Positions 36,301 through 48,800 of a stretch of 64,000 nt of DNA are shown here, piece after piece. The position numbers and the translations under genes were made by a program. Position 1 is the first letter of the stretch. Each line of letters starts with the position of its first letter. A model generated the notes under the pieces. The model was not told the DNA's origin. It saw only the letters and a list, made by a program, of their open reading frames with translations, and ran no database searches. The stretch comes from Taxillus chinensis. Lineage: Eukaryota; Streptophyta; Magnoliopsida; Santalales; Loranthaceae. Location: contig CM042086.1 in assembly GCA_023512835.1 (NCBI GenBank), forward strand, positions 17,947,820 to 18,011,819, given 5' to 3'.

Positions 36301-39300
36301 CATAAAGCACTAAAAATGCAGCACTGTACGAAATTAGCATCACAAACGTCAGACATGAACAAAAAATCACGTAACAGCATACAAATGGATAAGGTCACGG
36401 TCGTAATATTTAATGATTAATAAAAGAAATGATAATAATGAACAAATACCTCACATTTTTCCCACAATCTGCATGGGAATCATAAACATACACAGGCAGA
36501 ACTCTAGGAGAATAAACCACAATGGGGGGTGAAAGCAAAACCTGCCGAAAGAAGATTATTTGATTGAATGACAGATGACAAGCACAACCAAGAAGAAAAT
36601 CCACGCCACAATACTAAAACTTGTCTGTAGATCAAAGCTAAGGCAAGAAGCTTCCCAAGAATAAAAACAGAAAAAACAAACACGCAAACTACTAGTCAGA
36701 CAGTTAATAAAACTTACAGTTAGTGCCCTTCCAGCAAGAAGAAACAAAAACGAAAAGTAACCAACTGATGCTCCAACGAAGGGCTTTTCTGAGAGAAACA
36801 ATACAATGCCATTTAGCACCCTACCATACCAAGCACAAATAATATAAAATGAAGATACGCACAAAAGTACAACTTAAAACGCATTCAGCTGGCTAAAGAG
36901 GATTCTATTGACATCAGTGTTCACCTTTAAGCCATCCGAGCAAAAATGCTGCCAAAGCCAAAAGGCATGCTAGGAAACAAACTGAAAACATTTGTGTTCT
37001 CGTCAAATAAAAGTTGTTTAAAGCCCAGTAGTGGACAACACCAATAGCAAGCACGATCAGTAGAAGAACTAAAAGGAATGCCACCCCTATCTGTTGCAAT
37101 TGCAGTAGAGATCTCTAGTTAGACAATTGCACTAACAAAACAAAACAAAAAAAAAAAAAAAAACTCCCTTTGACTCACCGTCCATGGCTTTAGTATAACT
37201 ATTACGGCTGATATTGCACCAAGCAGCAGAAGAAGGCCAATCATCACAAATGCATAAATACCACAAGAAAGCTTCCAATTATCATCCTTCCTGAAACAGT
37301 TTTTCTATAAGATATATACAATAAAATATTTTCTCCATCACATCAATTTGAGTATCTTCGGTTAATTGATGCAACTGAACCAAACCCAGAAAAGATCACT
37401 CACCATTTATATAAACCACAGCAAAGTGATAGCAATGCCGGGATGCACATCAAAGGAAGCAAAGCAGCAAGAAAATCACCCCTTGTCGGAACCTGGCCTT
37501 CCCTAGAGCTCACCACCTCCAAATAGGACGCACCGCAAAATGCAACCAGAACAACTGAAACAACAACAATTAATTAATTAAACAAACAAGAAGGGAGAAG
37601 AAAGGTAGAAAGCAAGTAGGAGGAAAAAAATAAATATGAACCTGCACAAATTCCAACACATGTAGCAGAAGAGACAGAGAATCTGTATGTAGCAAACCAC
37701 GATATAATTGGCAGTATGCCTGTAACTATTACAACAATTGCAGATGCCATTGCCCAGCCAAGATACACAGAAGATTCATAAGGAGGGGTAGATCTTTTAT
37801 GGCCACCGATCCATGTCTTATACTCCAAGTCTTCCAAGGGTTTGGCAGACACTATTGAACCCAAGGCTAATACCGATCCAACAAATAAAGATATACATAT
37901 GGAAAAAACCACACTCTGTAAAAAAAACAATGCAGTTAAGATCAAGAGTCCATGATTTCATATCAATTTTTTATTGAAAACGAAAGTAAAGCCAAAGAAA
38001 CATTATCTTCCAATCAGAAAGGGAAGCTAAAAATAAAAAAGCGTACCTGATGAATCACAACTATGAATAAGTAATTACGAGAACAAAAGGGACACAGGAA
38101 AACTACAAACCTCCATTATCCCTGAGGTATTAGGGTTTCCTGCACGGCCCACACATTTTATTTGGGCAAGTCGAAACGTGTATCCACCTTTAATCCATAT
38201 AGGAATACCAACAGAAAGGCATGCCACCATCAATGGAATAGTTAAGGACAGCCCAAGAAAAACTGATGATTTGCTGCAACAATAACGAAAAGACAATCTA
38301 TTAAATGCTTTACCACATTGTGAGGAAAAACCACAGATTGGAATTCATGGAACTTTCCCACTTTAAAAAAGGGACATATTTTGGAATAATGCCATGTATC
38401 AAACTTTTAGGGAAACAGCAAGTTTTTTTTATTTTCGGAATTATTTTACAAATAAACATGCTTTAGGCACATGTTTCATTACCATCTGTCATACTGACCC
38501 AGATTCGAAAATACAAAACGAAGGCCAATACGGATTCAATGTCGTATGGTAAGAAAATAGTTTTCAAAGCGCCAAAGCCACCCGGGCATTTGAGTGTCCG
38601 AGCTAGGTGACGCCTATGCGGTCCAGGCGATTCTAATATACATATTTTATATAAGAATTTTTATTGCAACCATCACAGAATTGACAAAAATAATAATTCT
38701 AATGAACAACATACTTAATTAAATATTTAAATTAAATAATATAATTTTTTTAACATTAAGAGTTAAGCTTAACTTAACAGTTAAGCAACTCACGAATCAC
38801 TACACAGCAACGAAGACGAGTGATGACTGCTGCTATGCTAAAAGGGAGAGAGGGAGAGAGAGTAGCGACCGGTGAGGTGGCGACAGCAATAGAGAAGATG
38901 GAGGCGGCGACGAAAAAGGCAAAGGCAGCGATGATGACAGAGAAGGCTTCGTCTTCGTCGTGCAGAGTCATTGATCGTTCATGTAGTGTCGACACTGATC
39001 ATCAGCATTGTAGTGATCCTCAAAAGTGGGGATCACACATCAAAGATCGCACTCGAACCCTAGTCTAGCAGGAGATGCGCGAGAGGGGAGAGTTCATGCT
39101 GTCAACTTCGTGACTGGACATTAGACGCTAGATAGGCAATAAACAAGGCACAAACGGTGCCATTTTGCCTTGCGCTTATGTTTTTCTAAAAAAAGGCTGA
39201 TGCCCGAGCATCGCCTTCGTCACTTAGCTCGCCATGGCATCGCCCAGATTGCCAAGGCGTACGCCTTTCTCTGTCTAGGCGAGGCGAACCAACGCCCAGG

Positions 39301-42300
39301 GTGCTAGAAAGCACCTTGTCGCCTAGGCGACACTTTGAAAACTATGGGCAAGACAGGCACCTTATTACGGTCGTGACAGGCGGCTCAATCATCGATGATA
39401 ATTATACTAAATACCAATCAAGATATTCCTCTCTTGATTTCTTCTGCACAAAAGATGCAACCAATATGCTTATATTCTATTTCTTTATCCATCTCTATTT
39501 CATTTCCATATTTTCTATCAGAACTCCTCAAATTATTTGTCATTACACAACAATTAACCGTGTCTACAAGAATAGACATAATTAAAATTTAAAATAAAAT
39601 TAGCTATACACAATAACTTAGGCCTCGTTTGGTTCACCTGTTTTTTTTTTCAAAACATGATTGTTTTTAAAAACTATGGGCCCAGATGAATTTAGACCAC
39701 CCATAAATACTTTTAAATTCATCAGACCTACTATTTTCAAAAATAATATCATTCAACCAAACATCCCTTTGTTCTCCTTACTCACATAAACATTTCAAAT
39801 AAAATTAACATAAAAACTATTTGGAAAAATGAAATACATCGCGAGTTAACATTTAAGTTAACTCACATTACTAGTTACTCACTTCAGGACGATGAGTTCG
39901 ATGACAAACGACGACAATCAACGTTGGGACGACAACAATGTTGGAACAACGATCGATGTTAGGATGATGATGACGTTGAGATGGCGATCGATGTTGCTAT
40001 TTCAACAACGATGCTACGACAACAACCGACAATCGCTATTGAGTTTTCTTCGATGATTGACAACAGCCGAGAAAAAGGCGAGGTGACTTCTAGTTTTCAT
40101 TGCGAGGTGAGATCGGAAAGAAAAAGATTAGCTTCTTAGCCCTATTTTTTTAACCTGTTTAAAATTATGAATGTATTTGTTTGTGTCAATGCAAACGCCT
40201 CATCTCGAATACAGGATGAGGCCACAAAAAAGGCCACCTAGGACCACCTCACTCAACTGAGGCAGGCGGCGACAGATACGATTCCTGGGGCAGCGCCTTC
40301 AACCGATTTAGTGTCTATGCATGCAAAGTAGTGCCTTAGCCCATTTTTTTAACCTTGATATTTACAACTTCTAATCATAATTTTCAAAGCGCCAAGGTGA
40401 CATGGGTGTTTGAGGGTCCAACCTAGGAGAGCGTTAATATAATATATAATATATATATTATATAAAAATTTTATTACAAAAATAATAATATTGATGAATA
40501 ACATACTTAATTATTAATGTTTAAAGTTAAATTAAATCATACAAATGTCATAAATAAATATTTAATTTAAATGATATAAATTTTTTTGAAATTAACTGTT
40601 AAGTTAATTTAAATATAAATATATAAATGATATATAAATATTTAAATTTAAATTAACTATTAACTCACGAGCAGCGACCGTTGCTGTGATGAAAGGAGAT
40701 GACGACTACTGCTAGGTTGAAAGGGAGAGAGAGATCGCAACGCTCCCCTGCCTATGTGATGAAAATGATTGTGACAACCTCGCCGATCGTCTCGCAAATG
40801 TAAGACGACGCGATGACATCCTAGCCACGACGCTCCTCGACGCAATCGTGACAACCTCGACCATTATCCCGAAGACGCAACACGACGCGACGACATCCCA
40901 ACCGCGACACTCCCGCGGTGCAACCCAAACGCGACGTGAAGTGGCCCTCTATGGCGTCAACGACGAAATGGTGACGACACATCACGTCGTGTTTTCCTGC
41001 AGATGTCGCGTGAGACACTGTCGCAATTACAAAAAACGCTGACGTCCAGGCATCGCCTTTGTCGCCCAGCTCGCCATGGTGCCACCCAGATTGTCGGGGC
41101 ATACACTTTTCTCCGTCTAAGCAATGTGACCCAACACTCAGGCTGCTGGAAAGCACCTTGTTGCCTAGGCGGGACCTAGGCGACACTGAGGCGATGCGTT
41201 GAAAACTATGATTCTAATACACGATGTTTGGACATATATATTATCTAGAATTTCTATAACTTTTATGATATTTGTTCATAGAAATCTATCGATAAATAAA
41301 CCTATTAGGACCCAAGCAAATCAACTAGACACCAACTAGTTTGACTAGAAGCTAGAAAATATATTTTGTTGGATTAAACCTATTGAAGTTTAAATTGCCT
41401 TGAACCATACTCGAAATAGGTCACTTTGAAGAACTTTCCTTGTTTAGTTAGTGTGTGCAAAATATGCTTAGTGTTGAATTTGAAATGGAGGTCAACACTT
41501 ATGTTTTCGGCAAAGAAAATCTAATAAACATTAACTCGTACAAAAAAAAAACAACCCTATCAGAGTGAACTTAACTTTGTCATATATATAATCTAACTTC
41601 TCGAAAAGAAAGAGTTTTGGAGAGCATATCAAGTTATTAGAGGGGGCACACTATTTTAAAAAGTAATTCATGTTATGAGCCCAAACAAAATGATTCTCGA
41701 ACTAAAGTAAAGATTTCAAACAAATTGTGCAAATAAAACAATTCATATCACCAATTCTCAAACAAATTTTTTTATCACATTGAAGACTTTCTTGAAGCGA
41801 CAAGTTAATCTAAAAGATGAAACTAAGCATGCAACTAAAGATTAGATCATCTGCAAGTATTCTAAAGCTTGGATATTACTTTAACACTCAGACAGTAGGC
41901 ATAATGGTCTGATGATCAAAAAGTTGTTGGAATCTCGAATAACAATCTGATACTTGGACAATTCTCTAACCCTTGTATAACAGTTTGATGCTTAAACAAT
42001 GCTTTAATCTCAAAATAGGGGTTTAAAATGAACAGTGTGATTCGACCCTCACGGGTTGAGGCCCGCAATTTTATGTCAATGAATAGTATCTTCATTGTAT
42101 ACTTATCAAGTATGAATACAAAGAAGAGTTCCACTATTCTTAATTGTCTACCCCCCCCCCCCCTTACTAGATCCTCCAAGGGATCAACACCCTCACTTTT
42201 CAGAAGTTTATACATCACTTGGGGAAAGGATTGGCATTTTCCTGCAAAGGTATCCTACATTTGCATTCAAGCAAAAGACCCACACACTCATAAGATATTT

Positions 42301-42806
42301 GATAAAGACATATTTAATGACTCATTCAATCATGAATTAAGTCATTTTACATGAGATTGCTCCCAATAGACCAAAATTAAGGCTACAAGCATAAATTTTT
42401 AAATGGTGATAATTTTTTTCATTTAGTAGGACAAAAAAACATACCTCAAAAAGGAAAGCAGCAAACCAATACTCGTACTCAGAAGCCATGCAATAAAACC
42501 GTACTGAAAGAAACATGTAAACAGTGAAATGAAGAATCAACCAACAATATTAAAGATAATGCATTGTACATTACACTAAAAACCACAATCAAAAAGAGAA
42601 CTGTATGCAAGTTAGTAAGTTACACGAGCTAAGGTATTTATAATGTATCCACATCACCAAATATTAAGAAACATTAGCTGTGCATCAGCACCTATCTGCC
42701 TATATTTGTGCTTCACATGCTCTAGCTTTTTATAGAGTACCAACAGTCATTATACTTGTAATAAAGAAAATAAGATTATTATTATTGAATTGGCCGCACA
42801 CGTACA

Positions 42807-42855
<49 letters not shown>

Positions 42856-45800
42856 TTCATTGTCCATGCTCCAAGCTAAGTCAAACCTAGTAGACAATGA
42901 ACCAAGCCCAAAAGGGCCAACACAAAAAATATATTAATATATAATTATATTGCCAACACTCATTGTTGGAACTGAGAGACAAGCATCAACTTGTTACAAA
43001 ATTTATTAGATTACAAGCTACAAATAACATCCCCAAATTCTCAAACTATTTCAACTTCAATAACAATTCTTGTTTGTGATTTTTCACTACTAATAATTCC
43101 TTTATTTTCGAATCATTCACCACTTGGCCACATGATAAACACCATAACTATATCATCACATGAAACATACTCTCAATGACTGCAACAATAATAACGAGAT
43201 ACCTCAAACACAATGAAGAGCCCAACAAGATAGCTTCATCAAAACAATGATCAACTAGAATTCACAACAATCTAATTGCTTATACTCATTTGTGACAAAG
43301 AAAACCATGTAAACCAATACAAAATACCATTACTCAGTAAGATACAAAGCAAAAAATAAAAAGAATAGTTGCACTAAAAAAAAAAACCAACCATGACACT
43401 TAGGAGGTGTTTTCATACGGCAAAATTCGATCTTGGAATTACTAAAAAATTATATAATTGCTCTAGTTTGAAATATTGTCTTGAGTATTGTTCATAGAAA
43501 CCAAGGAAAAAAGACCAATGAAGATAACACATTCACTAAGAGCAAACATAAGTCTGTTTCAAAAATCCCTAAGTTGCAGCCTAAGTACCTCATACTATTT
43601 AATAAGAGGGGGGAAAAAACATTATTGACGTGAGTAAATATATTGACTGATTGTTTTACTTGCATCATACTCCAAACTAGGTTTAACATAATACATAATA
43701 GGTCAATCCTACAAAAAGTTGACCTTTTGTTACTTTTTCTCTTTAGATAGTCATCAAAGGGCCATCAGCATATTCGCATAACACCCGAGCTTTCAATTGC
43801 TTATGGGGATTAATAAGGATCCCATAATCACATTTTTTTCATTGATGACGCATTATCATTATTATTATTATTATTTTGCAAAGATGCTGTTTACAAGCTA
43901 AAGGCAATAAAGCTTATATAGTCTTGTTTTGACACGGCGTCAGGTCGTGCTTTGACCTTGGTCTTCCTTTGGGTGGAGGACCTAAGATACAGGTGTGTTT
44001 GGACAAACAATTACCAGGTTTAAGCACTAAAATTTTATTTTACACAAGCTGCCTAGATTTGTTAACCACTAATGAGAATATCAAACCATATGTTATCCCT
44101 TTTTCAAGCCCTAAAAGAGTCATTAACCAAATGGATTAATGGAGAGGATTCAACGACCACTTTTCTAGTGGCGTGTTCAAGCCAAGCGCAAGTTTCCATT
44201 GGTCTTGTATACAAGTGAAGTGTACTTGTGCTAATGGAGATTTGGGATACATTACATGATAAGAGTGAATATGGATACACATGGTCTTAAAACACCAATA
44301 GTTTTTTTATACAAGAAACAATGAATTAAGGAAAGGAAAAGATATTGGACAGAATATGGTTTTACCCGATAATAAAAAAAAAAAAAAGCTCATACAAATA
44401 TTACAATGAAACCACAATAGACATAATACAAAGCCTAAATGAGAGAAAGGACCCTCCCAAATAGGCAGATCATCTGACTACCTGAACTTAGAAGTCCAAG
44501 AAACTCCGATATCATAATTAATAAAAAAACAAAAAGTTTTAAGCTCCTACATACCTTTAGATCATGTGCTTGCAAACGGCCTAAAAAGCGGGACAGAAGC
44601 CTTCCAGACTCAATATCCCACAACAAATCAGAGATAGTGAGGTCAAATCTCTCGTAACTCATCCCTAACATCTTTCCAATGGTTTTGTGTGATCGTGGTC
44701 AACTCTACTTCTGCCGGACAACCGGAGACACTCAAGGGAACAAGAATCCCCATAGAGAGCATTAACTAGCAACATGCTGAACAGCCTCAAAACCTAGCGA
44801 ATCTCCCTAGCCAACGCTACATCATTATCCAGTTAATGGAAGGATCAGTGTTGAAGGATCCAAACAAGCTGCCGCCAACCCCAAGAGAGGCTTGGAGAGA
44901 GAAAAGTAGACAAAACCATCCAAGGACTAACAGTCCAGCAGGCCGGGAAAAAATTCCACAGCAAAGGAGGAAGGGCCGTCAATAACAACCCCAGCTAGCA
45001 GAGAAGCCTGAGCAGGGTCCCTTGAGGTAGCTAGAAGGATGCTCGCAAGAGCGCTGGAAGGAAGGAGAAAGGCTGGCGGTGAGCTTCGATTAGCAACGAG
45101 AGTTCCGAGGATGCCAAAAGAAGCCGGACGAGGAGGAGGAAGGCCGATACTCGAAGGCGGCGGGGCAATAGGGACAAGAGAGGAGGCTAGCAGTGATGAG
45201 GGGAGGCTAGGTAGGATGCGCAGGTGGGGGTGGTGGGGAGGAAGAGATGGGCTTAGGTAATGGGGTGGGCTATACTTGTGAAAATATGGTGGGCTCTAAG
45301 TGAGGATTGGAGAGAGATGGTGTTGGGCTTGGGCTGGATGAGCAAGCCAGTATGGATTCGGATGGGGAATGAGCAAATGGACTGGGGGAAAGTGGGTAAA
45401 TGTATTTGAAACTAGTAATCTAAAGCATATTTGATTGGAGTATTTTCAATTTACGTTTTCAAAAAGCAATAAAAGCTTATCAAGTAAAAAAAATAAAAAC
45501 TAAAAAATATATTCATTCTAGAGGACTCATAAAATAAAAACATTTTTTATTATTTTAAGTTTTTTTTTATACTCGAAAATATGTATCACATTTTGAAAAC
45601 CAAAATAAAAAACATTTCACCCAAACATACCCCTAATTCCCCAAAAGGCCTACTAAGTTCAAGGTTAAAACTTTCAAGAGATTTGCTAGCATACATACAT
45701 TTTTTATATACGTAAAATAATTTTATTAAAAAAAATCACACATAACAGGGAAAAAATTCATACTATTGATGGAATAGAGTTCGTTTTTGAAAAAGAGGTG

Positions 45801-48800
45801 AGGTTTGACGATCCTTGTTGGAAAAAGCAGTACAATAGGAATGATGTAGACAAAGCAATTATCATGTATCTATGCATTAGAAAATCGAAAAAAACCCAAC
45901 TAGTTGTTCCAAAATGAGTTGATTTGGTTAACTAATTCAAGGAGCCACTTGTCTCATGCTACAAATTCAAAGAAAAGAGGTCGAGATTTTGGAATTCAAT
46001 TGAGAATTAGTGCGGAAACCAAGAGCCTTCAACAAATTGAAGATCATTTCTCAAATGGTAATTCAAAACAAACTCTTCATATTCACAAATTGCAGGTAAG
46101 AGGATGGCATTTGGCTAATGTGTTAAGTGTGTGTCAAAATAGAGGAATCTAGAAAGCACTTGTTCATCCATTGTGAGTTTGTATCTCTCCAATGGGAAAG
46201 AATCCTCAATTTTATTAGTTGGCATATATCTTATAATTAAGTAATTTCCTAAATAAGTTTATTTTCTAATTTAGGTCATCATAATTGTATATATATATAT
46301 ATATGTAATCATTCATTTAATATGATCAATAATAAGAAAGACTTATTTTTCTCTCTTATTTTCTACTTGGTATCAAAGCAAAACGTATTCTTTTTCCTAA
46401 CCTAACCTCTGCCGCCACCCATGTAAGAGCCTTTCTATTGGCTCTTCCACATGTGAGTGAGCAGTGTTTGTTCGGTATCCAGCCACCGTCGCGCCATCGC
46501 CGTCGTCCACCTCTGCTTGCACCACTGTGCTATCTTTTTTCAGCTTTTCAAGATCATAACAATCTCATGGCTCAATGTTCTCTCACAGGTTAAGCCTCTA
46601 GATAACAAGGCTCTATTTGCACGTCTATTTGAGGTCACGTGACTTGCACATGAAAGTTTTGTGGTTGCTCTCTCTTCACCACCTTGAAAATTCTCTAGAA
46701 GGTTAAAATGACTATTAAAACTAAAAATCCTTCATCTTTGGCCTCTCATGTCGCTCGAGTATCTTAAGGAGGTGTGTCAAAATTGGCAATACTTTCTTCT
46801 ATCGATAGCATTTGGGTAATCGATACTGGAGCCACTGATCATATGACTAGTAATCTCTTTCTAATTACATCACTTCGATCCTTACTTGTTAAATTTGTTC
46901 AGGTTGCTAATAGAACTCCTATGCATATTACTGGGGCTGAAGATGTCTCGCTTTCACCTGCTCTAAATCTCTCTAATAATCTTCTTTATATTAGCCAAAT
47001 TACCAAACATTTTAAGTATTCTATAACATTTTATTCTATTCATTATGTGTTTTAGAATATTCTCATTAAAATAATGATTGACACTGGTAAAGAGCAAGGA
47101 GTTTTGTATTGTTTGAAAAAAGCAAGAACATTAAAATCTAAGCCTAAGCAAGAATTCCAAGTAAGGCATGAAACACTTGACCAAGAAAAAAATCTTTTAT
47201 GGCATTATTGTTTAGGATTCTCTTTTTTTTTTGTCAATCTCGAACGATTATTTTCTCAATTATTCAAAAATATTCATCCTTCTAATTTAAAATGTCAACA
47301 ATGCATTTATGATAAAAATCATCATGTTCCATTTAAAATCAATGTCAATAAAAGTCTTATTCCTTTTTCTTATGTCCATACTGATGTTTGGGGTCCTTTT
47401 TCTATTCCTTATGCATCAGGACACAGATATTTTGTCTTTACTGATGATTGTATTAGGGTAAGTTGAATAAATTTGATGAAATCTAAAAGTAATGTTATCC
47501 ATATCATTTCTCAATTCTATCAGACGATTGTTAGCCACTTTCAAATCCCAGTGTAAGTGTTTCATTACAACAATGGTTGTGAGTTTGTAAATAAGCCTTT
47601 GGCAAACTTCTTTAAACAACATGGCATCCTTCATCAGACCACATGTATTTACACCCCACAACAAAATGGTATCGCAAAACGTAAAAATTGACATCTCCTT
47701 GAGGTGACTCGGACTTTATGTTTTACTATGAAAATTCTTAAACAATTTTGGGCAAATGTCGTCATTACTGTTGTTTATCTTATCAATCAAATGTCTGCTC
47801 ATATCATTAACTATCAAATCTCTTTAAGGGCTCATTTGGTACATGGGAATGAAATTAGAGGTAATGAAATCATTAAAAGAATGGAATTAACACGAGAAAG
47901 GAATGAATTTTTTTTATTACCTTTGCTACGTTTGGTATGCAAAAACAAGTTAGGTAATATGATCATTCAATTACTAAAATATCCTTTATTAAATAATTTT
48001 TTTTATTAAAAAAAATTAGGTTTTGTGTTGCGTTGGGCGGGCTAGGCGGCGGCAGATCAAGCGGCATATCGTGAGGGAGGGAGCTTGCAGCGGCGCGGCG
48101 ACGGGGAAGGGGACACGTGGAGACGGGGAGAGGGACGCGCAGCGAACGGGGAGAGGGGGCGGGGAGGCGGGTGACGGGTGATGGGGAGGGGGGAGGGGGG
48201 TAGGCGGGCGACCGGGAGAGGGGGGGGAGGGGAGGGAGGAGGCAGCAACGGGAAGGGGGAGGCGAGGTGACGGGCTGGGGAGAGAGAGAGAGGGAGGAAG
48301 AGAGGAGAGAGGAAAAATAAATAAATAAATAAATAAAGGGGTATAAAAATAAATAAGGTTCCCTTATGTAAGGGAACCTTAGTAAACATGAGGGGTGGGG
48401 GGAATCAATTTCCCCCTATATAAGGTAATAAGCTTCCCAAGGTAATGCCTATTTCCTTTCCTGTTGTTGTACCAAACGCGGGTAAGGAATGAAATTCGAT
48501 TCCTTTCCTTTCCTTTTCCGCGTACCAAACATGCTATAAGGGTGTTGTCTTGCTTCCACAACATTCCTTCAGCTCTTAACATTTGCCCTAAAGTTTTTGA
48601 TTGTGTGTGCTTTGTTCATATGCACCAACTCCACCGAGATAAACTTAACTCTAGTGCTCTAAAATGTGTGTTTTTAGGTTACTCTAACTCTCAAAGGGCA
48701 ATAAATGTTTTCATCCTCCTGCGGGTAAATATTATGTGTCTATGGATATTCAATTTTGGTCTCCCATTTTTCTGGTGATGTATCTATTGTACTTCTTCAG

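Larger units (their letters stand above)
35865..42503 (-). other. DEK1: DEK1 segment 2: exons 9-18, second membrane bundle
   Basis: Exons: 42503-42445, 38273-38111, 37915-37642, 37554-37404, 37290-37179, 37090-36925, 36788-36718, 36541-36450, 36323-36161 and 35936-35865 (residues about 696-1136). They encode a run of about a dozen hydrophobic spans (for example KSSVFLGLSLTIPLMVACL and LLVLLLIVLAIGVVHYWAL) with conserved PPIVVYSPRVLPVYVYDSHA between spans. Exon 9 is only 59 nt and isolated between introns of 10.3 kb (42504-52850) and 4.2 kb (38274-42444). Exon 18 begins the cytosolic side (MMEDAVHFLCKETIIQAI). Confidence 0.93.

Noticed and set aside
42810..42851. Long TA runs as core promoters
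   Set aside because: They are simple microsatellites inside introns with no coding region in the correct position.
46774..47466. Copia protease and integrase frames as host genes
   Set aside because: They are recognisable retroelement remnants with stops between them, flanked by LTRs and a primer-binding site.
48057..48389. 110-codon proline-rich frame on the minus strand
   Set aside because: It is a compositional artefact of the (GGGGA)n-like interior of a DNA transposon nested in copia C.
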